DNA from: Pelobates cultripes
Lineage: Eukaryota; Chordata; Amphibia; Anura; Pelobatidae
Direction: 5' to 3'
DNA: 64,000 nucleotides
NCBI GenBank assembly: GCA_933207985.1
Contig: OW240918.1
Span: forward strand, 112,318,999 to 112,382,998
Every line of letters starts with the position of its first letter. Within the stretch, counting starts at the first letter, position 1. Below, one piece after another: positions 23,832 through 34,355 of this stretch. The notes under the pieces were generated by a model, which saw only the letters and a program-made list of their open reading frames with translations, made no database searches and was not told the DNA's origin. The position numbers and the translations under genes were made by a program.

Positions 23832-24863
23832 CCGCAGAGACAAACTAGGAAAGGCAGATGGATTACTGTAGGATCTGGTAGACTTAGAGTTGTGGATAAA
23901 AGGCATTTTGCACAGTCTGTTGCTCTTCATAATTAATTTTCTGCACTTTCAGAGTGTAATGGTGTTGTGGAGAGAGGCACTGAGGCTAGTGGTGTTGTGG
24001 GGAGAGGCACTGAGGCTAGTGGTGTTGTGGAGAGAGGCGCTAAGCCTAGTGGTGTTGTGGAGAGAGGCACTGAGGTTAGTGGTGATGTGGAGAGAGGCAC
24101 TGAGGCTAGTGGTGTTGTGGAGAGAGGCACTGAGGCTAGTGGTGTTGTGGAGACAGGCACTAAGACTAGTGGTGTTGTGGAGAGAGGCACTGAGGCTAGT
24201 GGTGTTGTGGAGAGAGGCACTAAGACTAGTGGTATTGTGGAGAGAGGCACTGAAGCTAGTGGTGTTGTGGAGAGAGGCACTGAGGCTAGTGGTGTTGTGG
24301 AGAGAGGCACTGAGATTAGTGGTGTTGTGGAGACCGGCTTGGAGACTATGGTGAGGCCTAATAGAAAGCAGTTGTTGTTGGGGGATTCCATTATAAGAGG
24401 TGTGGAGATGGGCAATGGTAGTCTTGTGAGGTGTCTTCCCGGAGCTACTGCTCACAGAGACAGGAGACGTATCTGTAATATTGTTAAGCAAGCAAAGCAG
24501 GAAGGGGAATTGGATGTACTTGTCCATCTAAGGACAAATGACTTGGCTTGCAATGAGGTTTCAGAGGTTAAGGAAGTTTTTAGTGTTTTTGCCAATGATA
24601 TACGGCAGGTTGCTTCCACACTGTCATTCTCTGAAGTTCTGCCTGTGCATAACACTCAGAACGACAGGCGGATGCATATTAGGGACTTTAATTTGTGGCT
24701 TGGTGAATGGTGTCGGGAGCAAGGATTTGGCTTTATTTCTCATGGTAGCTCTGTTTGGAATGGAGATAAGCTGTACAAAAAAGATGGTTTGCATCTTTCT
24801 CAAAAGGGAACAAATGTTCTCAGTGAGCAGTTCAGAGGTTTTGCTAGGATGTATTTAAACTAG
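23832..24863 (+). pseudogene. CR1 ORF1 with SGNH-hydrolase-like domain
   Basis: The frame starts in a GRWITVGSG region, is cut by a stop at 23934-23936 and continues through 13 decapeptide repeats (23961-24350) to an SGNH/GDSL-type domain. That domain has LLGDSIIRG near 24375, a TND block in VHLRTNDL near 24525 and DGLHLS near 24785. CR1 ORF1 proteins are known to carry an esterase of this type, with proposed roles in membrane or RNP binding. The oxyanion-hole glycine usual before TND is Arg here. Nothing supports expression. Confidence 0.75.
23961..24350 (+). repeat. Thirteen 30-bp repeats in CR1 ORF1
   Basis: Tandem 30-bp units of consensus GGTGTTGTGGAGAGAGGCAC plus TGAGGCTAGT, with few substitutions and no length changes, encoding GVVERGTEAS in frame with ORF1. 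The last unit is diverged. Confidence 0.95.
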
Positions 24864-24881
24864 GAGGGGGGGGGCAAAAGG

Positions 24882-27715
24882 GTGATAAAACATCAATCCA
24901 ATTGTCCCCAAAAACAAGGACAGAAGGTGCCTGTAGCAAGTGTGTTAAAAAATGATAAGCTTAGAGTCATGTCTACAAATGCTCGCAGTTTAGGGAATAA
25001 GATCCATGAACTTGTGGCAATAATGGCAACTGATAGTGTAGATTTAGTCGCTGTTACTGAGACATGGTACAATGAGAAAAATGACTGGGACATAGCAATA
25101 CCAGGGTACTCTTTATATAGGAAAGATAGGGAAGGCAAGAAAGGGGGAGGGGTGGCCTTGTATGTGAAGGATAGCATAAAATCTAGCCTAATAAAAGTTA
25201 GTGAGGCAAACATAGAGTCCGTTTGGGCTACGTTAGAATTTGGTAATCACACAGTAACTCGTGTAGGTGTGATTTATAGGCCCCCAGGACAAATTGAAGA
25301 GTTAGATAATCTACTAGTTGAGGAAATAGCTAAAATGACAATGAAGGGGGAAGTTATCATCATGGGTGACTTTAATCTTCCTGATGTAAATTGGAAAACA
25401 AAATTAGCTACTTGTGCCAGGAGCACACATATTCTAAACTCCCTACTGGGATTGTCTCTAAAACAAGTTGTTGAGGAGCCAACTCGTAAAGAGGCCATAC
25501 TAGATTTAGTGTTAACAAATGGAGATTTGGTATCAGATATTACTGTAGGTGAAAGTTTAGGATCCAGTGATCATCAGTCAGTGTGGTTTAATATAAGAAC
25601 AGTGACTGAGTCACACCACACAAAAACAAAAGTTTTAGACTTTAGAAAAGCAGACTTTTCTAAAATTAGAATATGGGTAGAGGAGTCATTATCAGACTGG
25701 AGCAATTTAAATGGAGTCCAAGAGAAATGGGATTATTTAAAAGTTGCACTATTGAAGGCAACAGAAAATTGCATTAGGCTTGTCAGTAAAAGCAAAAAAT
25801 TCAAGAAACCACTGTGGTACTCCGCAGATGTGGCCAAAATAGTTAAAAACAAAAAGTTAGCATTTAGGAATTATAAAAAAACCCAGAGTGAGGAAGACAA
25901 AATGATCTATAAGATAAGGCAGAAAGAGGCTAAGCAAGTTATAAGAGCTTCCAAATCACACACAGAAGAGAAAATAGCACAGTCAGTAAAAAAGGGGGAT
26001 AAAACATGTTTTAGATACATAAATGAGAAAAGAAAAGTAAAACAAGGATTAGTTAGATTAAAAACAAAAGAAGGAAGGTATGTAGAAGAGGATAAAGGTC
26101 TAGCTGACTGCCTCAATGAATATTTTTGTTCTGTATTTACAGATGAAAATGAAGGAAAGGGACCTCAGTTGAGAAAAAGGATAAATGAGTAATTTATTAC
26201 ACGTGAGTTTACAGAGGAAGAGGTTCTATTTCAACTGTCAAAAGTAAAGACAAATAAGTCAATGGGGCCTGATGGAATACACCCAAAGCTATTAAAAGAG
26301 CTTAGTGGTGTACTAGCAAAACCATTAACAGATTTATTTAACCAATCATTGTTAACAGGAGTAGTCCCAGAAGATTGGAAGTTAGCGAATGTTGTGCCCA
26401 TTTACAAGAAAGCTAATAGGGAGGAGTCGGGCAACTATAGGCCAGTAAGCCTTACTTCAGTAGTGGGGAAAGTGATGGAAACCATGTTAAAGGATAGGAT
26501 TGATGAACATCTAAAAACACATGGATTTCAAGATCAGAGACAACATGGGTTTACTTCAGGGAGATCATGCCAAACTAATCTTATTGATTTTTTTGATTGG
26601 GTAACTAAAATTATAGATCAGGGTGGTGCAGTAGACATTGCTTACCTAGATTTCAGTAAGGCTTTTGACACTGTTGCACATAGAAGGCTTATCAATAAAC
26701 TGCAATCTTTAAGTTTGGATTCCAATATTGTTGAATGGGTAAGGCAGTGGCTGAGTGACAGGCAACAGAGGGTTGTAGTTAATGAGAATATATTCGAAGC
26801 TTGGACTTGTCACCAGTGGGGTACCTCAGGGATCTGTACTTGGACCCACTCTCTTTAATATTTTTATTAGTGATATTGCAGAAGGTCTTGATGGTAAGGT
26901 ATGTCTTTTTGCTGATGATTCTAAGATATGTAACAGGGTTGATGTTCCAGGAGGGATAAGCCAAATGACAAATGATTTAGGTAAACTAGAAAAATGGTCA
27001 GAATTGTGGCAACTGACATTTAATGTGGATAAGTGCAAGATAATGCATCTTGGACGTAAAAACCCAAGGGCAGAGTACAGAATATTTGATAGAGTCCTAA
27101 CCTCAACATATGAGGAAAGGGATTTAGGGGTGATTATTTCTGATGACTTAAAGGTAGGCAGACAATGTAATAGAGCAGCAGGAAATGCTAGCAGAATGCT
27201 TGGTTGTATAGGGAGAGGTATTAGCAGTAGAAAGAGGAAGTGCTCATGCCATTATACAGAACACTGGTGAGACCTCACTTGGAGTATTGTACACAGTACT
27301 GGAGACCGTATCTTCAGAAGGATATTGATACCTTAGAGAGGGTTCAGAGAAGGGCTACTAAACTGGTTCATGGATTGCGGGATAAAACTTACCAGGAAAG
27401 GTTAAGGATCTTAACATGTATAGCTTGGAGGAAAGACGAGACAGGGGGGATATGATAGAAACATTTAAATATATAAAGGGAATCAACACAGTAAAGGAGG
27501 AGACTATATTTAAAAGAAGAAAAACTACCACAACAAGAGGACATAGTCTTAAATTAGAGGGACAAAGGTTTAAAAATAATATCAGGAAGTATTACTTTAC
27601 TGAGAGGGTAGTGGATGCATGGAATAGCCTTCCAGCTGAAGTGGTAGAGGTTAACACAGTAAAGGAGTTTAAGCATGCGTGGGATAGGCATAAGGCTATC
27701 CTAACTATAAGATAG
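24882..27715 (+). pseudogene. CR1 ORF2 (endonuclease and reverse transcriptase), broken
   Basis: The APE-type endonuclease comes first (STNARSLGNK, VAVTETW, GGGVALYVK, GDFNLPDVNW, SDHQSVWF). The reverse transcriptase follows, with GPDGIHPKLLKEL, NYRPVSLTS, AYLDFSKAFDTV, SGVPQGSVLGP, the catalytic FADDSK at about 26908-26925, and a C-terminal RPHLEYC region. A TAA at 26190-26192 interrupts the frame. Frameshifts occur near 26790, 27240 and 27416. With these breaks the product cannot be made from this copy. ORF2 starts about 20 bases after ORF1 ends, a usual CR1 layout. Confidence 0.9.
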
Positions 27716-27788
27716 GGCTAGGGACTAATGAAAGTATTTAGAAAATTGGGCAGACTAGATGGGCTGAATGGTTCTTATCTGCCGTCAC

Positions 27789-27804
27789 ATTCTATGTTTC
27801 TATG
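27789..27804 (+). repeat. CR1 3' terminal octamers
   Basis: ATTCTATG followed by TTTCTATG, the short terminal repeat at which CR1 reverse transcription is primed. Confidence 0.85.
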
Positions 27805-27806
27805 TA

Positions 27807-28045
27807 CTCCGAGGTGTTCTGGTTAAACTTGGATCTCAGGAAAAAAGGAAGGCGTGCACGATTCGATCATGACTTCGATCAAGCTTCCTCAACAGTTTTA
27901 AGTAAACGTATGATCAAAGTTAAACAAGAATTGGACACATTGGCCCTCTAGGATACTGAAAAACACTTAAGAGCCCTGAAACGCACATGTTATATGCATG
28001 GTAATAAATCTGGGAAATTATTGGCTGTGAAATTAAACTATCAAC
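27807..28045 (+). pseudogene. L1-type LINE fragment, 3' piece
   Basis: Continues the L1 ORF2 linker between endonuclease and reverse transcriptase: RGVLVKLGSQ, then LDTLAL, HLRALKRTCYMHGNKSGKLL, a pattern typical of L1 proteins. One stop and one frameshift are present. It ends where the hAT-like left end begins at 28046. Confidence 0.7.
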
Positions 28046-29340
28046 CAGGGCCGGACTGGCCCACCGGGATACCGGGAAATTTCCCGGTGGGCCGCGGCAC
28101 CTGGGGCCGGTCTGACAGCCCTGATTATTGGGCTGACAGCTCCTGTGATCCCGGCGGCCATGTGTGAGCTGTGCGGCCTCAGAGAGCCCCATGGGAGGAG
28201 GGGGAGCCAGGCGGCCGGCACAGCTCCACATGGCCGGCCGGGATGAGAAAAATAAAAATAAATTTGCGGCGTGGCTTACGTGCGGCGGGGGCGTGGCTTG
28301 CGTGCGGCGGGGCGGAGCTTAGCGTGCGGCGGGGCTTAGCGTGCGGGGGGGCCCTGGCTGACTGCAGCATGGGAAGCAGGAAGGAGTTCCTGCTTCCCCA
28401 ACAACCAGCCTCCAGGAGCTTCAAGCAGGAGGGAAGAAGCAGGTCAGTGTGTCTGTGTGACTGTCTGTGTGAGTGTGTGACTGACTGTGAGTGTGTGACT
28501 GTCTGTGAGTGTGTGACTGTCTGTGTGAGTGTGTGACTGTCTGAGTGAGTGTGTGACTGTCTGTGTGAGTGTGTGACTGTCTGTGAGTGTGTGACCGTGT
28601 GAGTGTGTGACTGACTGTGTGTGACTGTCTGTGAGTGTGTGACTGCCTGTGAGTGTGTGACTGTATGTGTGAGTGTGTGACTGTATGTGTGAGTGTGTGA
28701 CTGTCTGTGTGAGTGTGTGAGTGTGTGACTGACTGTGTGTGACTGTCTGACTGACTATGTGTGACTGTCTGAGTGTGTGACTGCCTGTGAGTGTGTGACT
28801 GTCTGTGACTGTCTGTGTGTGTGTGACTGTCTGTGCCTGTGAGTGTGTCTGTGTGAGTGTGTGACTGCCTGTGTGAGTGTGTGTGACTGTGTGTGAGAGT
28901 TTGTGACTGTCTGTGTGAGTGTGTGACTGTCTGTGAGTGTGTGACTGTCTGTGAGTGTGTGACTGCCTGTGAGCCTGTGAGTGTGTGATTGCCTGTGTGG
29001 GTGTGTGATTGTCTGTGTGAGTGTGTGACTGTCTGTGTGGTGTGTGATTGTGTGTGACTGTCTGTGTGTGTGTGTGACTGTCTGCCTGTGTGTGAGTGTG
29101 TGACTGTATGACTGTCTGCCTGTCTTTGTATGTGTGGGTGTTTGCCTCGGTGTCAGTGACTGTCTGCCGGTGTGTGTGTGTGACTGTCTGTGAGTGTGTG
29201 ACTGTCTGTGTGTGTGTGACTGTCTGCCTGTGTGTGTGTGTGACTGGCCGGGGTGGCCGAGGCTGCTGCAGGGGGACTGCTGGGGTTTCAGGCAGTCCCC
29301 CCTGACAGGATCGCCGGTCCAGGTAAGTCCAGAGCTCCTA
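28046..29340. mobile_element. hAT-like left end with internal TG array
   Basis: CAGGGCCGGACTGGCCCACC at the left is a common hAT-type end and abuts the L1 remnant. It is followed by GC-rich sequence (to about 28440) and a long array. No matching right end or target duplication was found up to 31 kb, so the right limit is provisional. Confidence 0.55.
28441..29245. repeat. GTGTGTGACTGTCTGTGA-type minisatellite
   Basis: About forty or more imperfect units built on GTGTGACTGTCTGTGA, with no unique sequence inside. Confidence 0.95.
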
Positions 29341-29547
29341 TTTGCCACGGACGTACTAGTACTTCCACAGTTGTTAAGGAGATATATGTATTTATAATGT
29401 CATTCTAAATGTATTTTTAATGTCATTCTAAATGTATTTTGATTTAAATATATATGTATATTAATATCAAAATAGAACAAATTTAAACCAGTATATAAAA
29501 TTTTTCTTCAATTTAATTTCATTATTTTTTTCAATTTCTTTATTTTT

Positions 29548-29550
<3 letters not shown>

Positions 29551-29580
<30 letters not shown>
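29551..29580. repeat. TA microsatellite
   Basis: ATATAT run in an AT-rich block (29400-29760) built from repeated CATTCTAAATGTATTTT-type segments. Confidence 0.85.
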
Positions 29581-29587
<7 letters not shown>

Positions 29588-29678
29588 CATCATTCTAAGT
29601 GTATTGTAATAATATATATATATAATTATATATATTAATATTAAAATACACTTAGAATAATGGATTGTGTATGTGTAT

Positions 29679-29692
29679 ATAAAAGTACTTAG

Positions 29693-29730
<38 letters not shown>

Positions 29731-29744
29731 CTAAGTACTTTTAT
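29679..29744. repeat. Perfect 66-bp palindrome with TA core
   Basis: The arms ATAAAAGTACTTAGATCA and TGATCTAAGTACTTTTAT are exact reverse complements around a 30-base TA run that is itself self-complementary. Confidence 0.95.
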
Positions 29745-31050
29745 TAACTTCATTAAACTTTTTATTGACTTGCAAAACGTTTTTGCAGGCACGAGGGGGA
29801 CAGCCTGACAGCTCAGGCAGTCCCCCTGCCGGCACTACACAAGCCGGCTATTCCGGCCATGTGATTGCGAGGACCTTACGATCACATGGCCCGGATCAGC
29901 TGAAGGGGGACTGCCTGGGATGCAAGGCAAGTCCCCACATTGTGATCACCAGCGTGGGATCTCCAGCGATCAGGTAAGTGCATATGTCCCGTGGACATAC
30001 CAGGTACGTCCGAGGTCACTAACGACTGTTTTTTGTCTTGCGTACCTGGTACATCTGCGGTCAGGAAGGGGTTAATTTTAGGGAAGTGATTGGGGTGTGG
30101 CCAGGGGCAGGTTTGTTTTGAGAAATTTGAGGTGGATTACTAGTAACAATTTATGTAACTAAAATGTAATTTAAAACTAGAACAATGTATCTTATTTATA
30201 CAAACTGATTTCTAAACACATTTAGTGTAGATTAAAGATATGTTATGCACTCAGAAATACCAACAATATAGAGCTCCTAGAAAAGAGGGACAGAGGGATT
30301 TGGGCGCAAAATAGGAACAGTTGGGAGGTATGCTGTCTATGCTGAGATCCTAGTTCTACAAAGATATTGTAGGTTGTTATAGTTTTGGTCAATTTTAGCC
30401 TGGTCTATTGTTTGCAAACACCATTGCATGTGCTTTGTTGTTGTGGCTAGTTATGAGCTGGATTGGGGTAACTGTACATTAACATTACAGTATAGAACAG
30501 TATCGCTAAGCCTTTAGCTCCCCTGTCCCTAGTCAAATTTTGGACCCCCTTCTCATATTTGCCATAAAAATGAATAAATTAAAGCTTTTAACTTACATTT
30601 TAACAGGACTGAGACTCCATCTGTACTGCTCACCTTTTCTAGGATGCATGGCCTCCTTCGCAATGATCCAATCCAGTGCTCCCCCAATAAGAGCATTGGA
30701 GAAATGAAGCGCATGCACAGCAAGTGCCGTCCACACTCAAGCTTTCCAATGGAAAAAAACTTTATATTTAGGGCTTTAGCTTCACATGACTGAGTTTTAA
30801 TTGGTCAGTATATTTGAAGCAGCTATAGTTTTTGTCAGTATGACACACACTACAAGTGGAATTAACCAAGCAATGTAAACACGGACGTTTCTATCATAAA
30901 TTAGTTTTTAAAAAGTGTTTTACAATGCAGGGTTAACAGGACAGGGACCACTTAAGATAAAGTGGTCTGGGTAGCTATGGTGTACCTTGTAATTGATCAA
31001 CTACTAGATCCTAATAATGTTCCCTATATCTACTGCTTGAGGGTGCAAAG
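29745..31050. other. Interspersed repeat remnants, no gene
   Basis: 29780-30075 is GC-richer, with inverted segments such as CATGTGATTGCGAGGACC against its complement and CAGGTACGTCCGAGG against GCGTACCTGGTAC. It resembles a palindromic MITE. Farther right, 30860-30995 resembles the right end of the TTAA MITE family in a decayed state. Confidence 0.45.
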
Positions 31051-31209
31051 CAGTGGTTTCCAAACCAGTCCTCAAGGCACGGCTACAAGTCCAGGATTTA
31101 GGGATTACTCAGTTGTGTCAAGATTTGGTGAAAACACCTTAGACATAACTCTGTAACCCCTAAAGCCTGGACTGGTAGCATGCCTTGAGGACTGGTTTGG
31201 GAAACACTC
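31051..31209. mobile_element. Short palindromic hAT-like MITE
   Basis: The left end CAGTGGTTTCCAAACCAGTC plus CTCAAGGCA is mirrored at the right by TGCCTTGAGG then ACTGGTTTGG. It is about 160 bp in all and non-coding. No clear target duplication. Confidence 0.75.
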
Positions 31210-31379
31210 TACCTGTGTGTTTTGTAAATACCTCATCGCATGTCCCACAAATAGCAAATGAATAAAAGCTGCCATGTATTGGGCACAAGTCTGGCTCTGA
31301 AAGAGTTAAGCAAAAACCTGCACGTTTCATTCCTACATTTGCCAGGTATACTCGCTGTATGGATAACTTTGCCTATATG

Positions 31380-31507
31380 CAAATTGAACTTGTTGCTTGC
31401 AAAGCCATTGACTGGGTTTACATTGAAAAGTGTGGAGGGACAGGTTGTAGACATGAGAACAACTACATTAAGCTATAGTGGTTCTGGTGACTATAGTGTC
31501 CCTTTAA
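31380..31507. repeat. TTAA MITE fragment (right end)
   Basis: GTGACTATAGTGTCCCTTTAA ends the fragment. The paired left end is missing or decayed. Confidence 0.6.
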
Positions 31508-32230
31508 GAATTTTATTTTTGACATTGAAAAAAACTGGCTCCTAGTTTCAAAGCAAATTTGTCAATCCCTGTTTTATGGGAAATTGGAATATCGGATTAC
31601 GCACCATCGGATTTTCTATTTCAAAGTTTAGCAAGTACAAAAAAGTTATTCTAATTTGTTATGGTAGCGTTACATTTTTACTGGCTTTGATATAGTTTTG
31701 ACCCACTAAGGAGCTTTGTCAAGCTTTTCAAAGAATACAAAAGGATCTAATCAATAAAGCCGTCCTAATATGGTGGTGAAATAACGGCCTTCAATCACTA
31801 TAGTCTAGTACTGTGGGTAACAAACTGAAACATTTAATGTAAACATGTAGAGTGTTTTCTATAACAAACTAGGACCACCAAAGAGGAAGGATTTTTCATC
31901 TACTGGATGGGGAATACAGAAATCAGATAGTCAATGGGGTTTATTCACTAAAGTAACTTGCAACAATTTGAAAATTTAGGTTAATATAGCCAACCAACAA
32001 CAACAACCAAGTTGAAGATTATTAGTTTGATACATAAACAATATTTTTTTGCTTACATTTTGCAATTCTGTTTTCACCACAGTACATTCAATATTTATTG
32101 AATAAATCCTTTGAGTGGAAATACAAACTGGAAAAAATATTCTTTGGTTTTAAATGTCAACAAAACAACACAACATTTATTAAAAGGGTTTTCTATGCAC
32201 CATAACTACAATCCACTGTTAATGGTTTCA
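31508..32230. other. No gene seen
   Basis: AT-rich sequence with no recognisable exon or repeat boundary. Confidence 0.5.
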
Positions 32231-32233
32231 GTA

Positions 32234-32432
32234 TATGCAGAATAAATAACAGTTCAGGCACTCCAGAGTGACAGAAATAGCAGCATTATTGAGGTGAAAA
32301 CAGCAATGTTGCGACCATACCGGGTCTTTGTCAAGCTTGGTAAGGACCCAGAACGGTCGAAATGTTGCTGCATTTGCCCGAATAAAGCTGCTATTTCTGT
32401 TATCCCGGAGTGCCTGAACTGCTATTTATTCC
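32234..32432. repeat. Inverted repeat, about 80-bp arms
   Basis: The left arm GCAGAATAAATAACAGTTCA onward pairs with the right arm ending in TGAACTGCTATTTATTCC. Near the centre lies GGTCGAAATGTTGC, a motif seen in repeats that carry hammerhead-type sequences. Confidence 0.8.
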
Positions 32433-32761
32433 ACATATCTTGGAAGGGAGGCCTGGCCAGCCCAGGCTTTAGATCAACTGGGTTATTTGGTGATTGCGGT
32501 ATCCAGTACGTCTCTTCTGTTAATGGTAAACATGGAAGGAATCCCCTGGCGCCATCCCCCATTAAGGAGTCAAACCATTTGTCAAAGATTTGACACTTAC
32601 ATGGGTTCTTCCAGTCATTCAGGACTTTTTGATACAGCGAATGGATAGGTTCTCATTCTACATGAATTATATGTAACTTTTGACAGTGTTCATTAGTGGA
32701 ACGTGCCAGATGACATTTTGCACAAAACTATTATATTGGTTATGGTGCTAAAAATAGTAAT

Positions 32762-32978
32762 TTAAAAGGACACACGAATAACTACAGCTTAATGTAGTGT
32801 CTATAGCATGTCCCTGTAGGCTTTTAAAGGTAAACACTGCCTCTTCAGAGAAGGCAGTGTTTACATTATTGTCTAGTAACACTTATAGTAGCAGTCACAA
32901 CTACGTTCAGCTGAACATTCCCCATATAATGCATTTCTATGAGTAAAGTGTTCCTGACACTATATAGTGTTCCTTTAA
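32762..32978. mobile_element. TTAA-type MITE, 217 bp
   Basis: Begins TTAAAAGGACACACGAATAA and ends ACTATATAGTGTTCCTTTAA. It contains an inner hairpin (AAACACTGCCTTCTC type). Confidence 0.75.
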
Positions 32979-33375
32979 GTATTTTCCAGAAAACAAAACA
33001 AGGTCAACGAGAAGCAAAAAAAAATTAAAAAAAATGCTCTCCATATATCAACAATGAATGACATGGTACCACTTTAATAAAAATGTATGTTCTTACTATA
33101 GCTAGCAAAACTGCTAGCACACCCACAGAGCACATTTTATTTCTGGATCTTTATTTTAGACAATGCCTAAACCTGGATGTACATGTCTGTTTTTCCCATA
33201 CCACTAATTTGTAGCAGTAGGCTGCACAAAGCATTAAGAGGCAGGCAGAAGCTTTTGCATGTAATGTGGCCACCATTTTGGTAGTGGAGGAGGTATCTTG
33301 AAAGGACAAGTAAAACATTTTCATGAATGGTTTATAGGCAACCTGGAAATTGTTTTTAACTCGGATAGTTGAACC

Positions 33376-33635
33376 TTAAAAGGACAGTTTAGACACCATA
33401 ACAACTTCATCTAAATTAAGTTATAGTGCCAGGAGGACCCCTGGAGCACTGTTAGTTCAAGCGGTTTATACCCAAAGTTGCTCCCAGTTTCAAGAAGCGC
33501 AGCATTGGAGGCAACTTTGGGTTTAAAATATTCAGGAACAGTTAAACCTTTTGAGGTATGACTGTGACCGAGGGTCTCCTGGCATCATAACTTAATTTAG
33601 ATTAAGTTGTTATGGTGCCTGAAGTGTTCCTTTAA
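33376..33635. mobile_element. TTAA-type MITE with long terminal inverted repeats
   Basis: The left end TTAAAAGGACAGTTTAGACA and the right end, reversed, TTAAAGGAACACTTCAGGCA continue as inverted copies for about 60 bases, including CACCATAACAACTT. Confidence 0.8.
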
Positions 33636-34011
33636 GATGATGCAAGTTTCCTTTTTCTTCTTTAAAATTCATTACACCTCAGTACTAAAAAAAAAAAAAA
33701 ACTACAAAAACGGTACAAGATTCGCTAAAACCATAATTGGAAAATATTATTTTTATTCCTCTTTCATACTAATACAGGATTGCCTTTAACCCATAGAAAT
33801 ATGCAAAGGCCAAAGCCACCAATTCACAGAAAACCTTCAAGAGAGAACAGGTTAAGTTGCGCTATTTTGGTTTAAAATGTTACATTTACGTCACATTTCC
33901 TACAACTCAAATTTTGGTGAATAGACCTGGAGTATTGGCAGAGATAGAACGGCTGCTTCCTGGATGAAACATATAACTGGAATAAGGGGTTTGGCCTAGG
34001 AAAGCCAATAG

Positions 34012-34017
34012 TTTATT
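34012..34017 (-). terminator. Candidate CEBPZ polyadenylation signal
   Basis: AATAAA on the minus strand about 340 bases after the CEBPZ stop codon. Transcript ends were not available, so this is a guess from position. Confidence 0.4.
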
Positions 34018-34355
34018 CATTAAACAATGAAATGTGAACACATTTTTCAACTAAGCCAAAACAGTCAAGTTGAGAATACAGGTGAACTGCAGTATTTTGT
34101 CAACGCAGCTCGTTTAAACGTAAGAGTGAAAACCTTTCTTGTTAATTTACTTTTAGAAAAAAAATACAACCCTTTTTTGTGTGACAAATAATGCATTTAA
34201 AAAAAAAAAAAAGCAAAAAAACCCAAAAACCAGTTTTATACATATATAAAAATGCTTTAACAATTGGTGGTAAAATCCACCCTGGTATGTCTTTCAAAAA
34301 ACAAACAAAAACACACATTACTGTTAAATACATAGAAAGATGCTCATTTAATTTT

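Larger units (their letters stand above)
23814..27804 (+). mobile_element. CR1-family LINE, nearly full length, broken
   Basis: The order is ORF1 (with a decapeptide array and an SGNH-type domain), ORF2 (endonuclease and reverse transcriptase), then a 3' tail ending ACATTCTATGTTTCTATG, the octamer repeat typical of CR1. The L1 fragment is continuous across it (KAV before, RGVLVKLGSQ after), so the CR1 boundaries can be read as about 23814 and 27804, with TGTA at both junctions. One nonsense codon in ORF1, one in ORF2 and at least three frameshifts make this copy inactive, but the decay is mild. Confidence 0.88.

Noticed and set aside
23490..23936. A separate 148-codon gene
   Set aside because: It is a chance join of the L1 endonuclease end and the start of CR1 ORF1 in one frame.
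33660..34230. Poly-A or poly-T tail proving CEBPZ retroposition
   Set aside because: The A-runs on the plus strand are in the wrong orientation for a minus-strand retrocopy and no matching target duplication was found.
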